Notes under the pieces: model-generated | What the model was told of the DNA's origin: nothing | Database searches by the model: none | What the model saw: only the letters and a program-made list of their open reading frames with translations | Shown here: positions 5,252-5,345 of the stretch, one piece after another | Numbering within the stretch: the stretch's first letter is position 1 | Layout of the letters: every line of letters begins with the position of its first letter | NCBI GenBank assembly: GCA_030037185.1 | Contig: JASHRR010000320.1 | Span: 1-5,345 of the forward strand | Direction: 5' to 3' | Length of the DNA stretch: 5,345 bases | Origin: Xanthobacteraceae bacterium | Lineage (GTDB): Bacteria; Pseudomonadota; Alphaproteobacteria; Rhizobiales; Xanthobacteraceae | Made by a program: the position numbers and the translations under genes

Positions 5252-5295
5252 GGCGCTGCTTTCTTAGTTGTGAAGCGGCGTCATCTCAATTTTTT
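5252..5295 (+). terminator. Hairpin followed by six T residues, terminator-like
   Basis: GGCGCTGCTT (5252-5261) pairs with AAGCGGCGTC (5273-5282), 10 bp including two wobbles, around an 11-nt loop. A run of six T lies at 5290-5295, but 7 nt separate stem and T-run, more than in canonical intrinsic terminators. It could end transcripts from the zinc-ribbon gene and the structured region. Alternatively it is a 5'-leader structure for whatever gene starts near the right edge. Confidence 0.35.
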
Positions 5296-5345
5296 CGGTA
5301 TGCAGCGACCAACTTCACACGTAAGGTAGTCAATGAAATCTCAAC

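Noticed and set aside
5333..5345. Possible gene start ATG at 5333 with AAGG 6 nt upstream
   Set aside because: Only four codons are visible before the window ends, too little to support a gene.
1..5345. CRISPR array, rRNA, toxin-antitoxin pair or complete defence island
   Set aside because: No regularly spaced repeats, no rRNA signature and no recognisable defence or toxin-antitoxin genes on either strand.

Overview
The window reads as GC-rich alphaproteobacterial DNA, most like Bradyrhizobium or a close relative. The basis is the codon use, the two SDR-type oxidoreductases, and the resemblance (from memory) of the integrase, the small membrane protein, the small secreted protein and the zinc-ribbon protein to families common in that group. 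No database search was possible, so the taxonomic reading is inference.

Layout. Positions 1-1651 hold an intact-looking two-gene operon on the + strand: an NmrA-like SDR oxidoreductase cut by the left window edge, then, 4 nt after its stop, a NAD-dependent epimerase/dehydratase-like protein. The stretch 1652-1837 has no gene but holds a 17-bp tandem duplication and a perfect hairpin. From about 1838 to 3005 lies decayed mobile DNA. A fragment resembling DUF5372 proteins runs directly into a tyrosine recombinase (integrase) that has lost its N-terminus, carries at least three frameshifts, and has Cys where the HxxR catalytic Arg belongs. It cannot be active as read.

From 3006 to 3892 there are small genes of unknown function: a doubtful 52-codon frame, a small multi-pass membrane protein (+), and a small secreted protein (-) with a very good Shine-Dalgarno site. 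The last two overlap tail to tail. Upstream of the secreted-protein gene is a perfect TGAGTCA/TGACTCA palindrome with a third half-site nearby, probably a regulator binding site. No gene is supported in 3993-4260. At 4330-4824 is a zinc-ribbon protein with two Cys clusters.

The last 520 bases (4825-5345) hold no convincing protein gene but are dense in local inverted repeats. Most striking is a hairpin loop (4924-4936) that is perfectly complementary to the 13 nt just before a GTGCG at 4878. This suggests a structured RNA or switch; a decayed group II intron 5' end is one possible reading. A hairpin followed by six T residues lies at 5252-5295.

Overall, a metabolic operon is followed by an accessory region where an integrative element has decayed, with small lineage-specific genes scattered after it. 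I see no complete new defence or mobile system; the best candidates for a second look are the structured region at 4864-5150 and the palindrome at 3951-3992.
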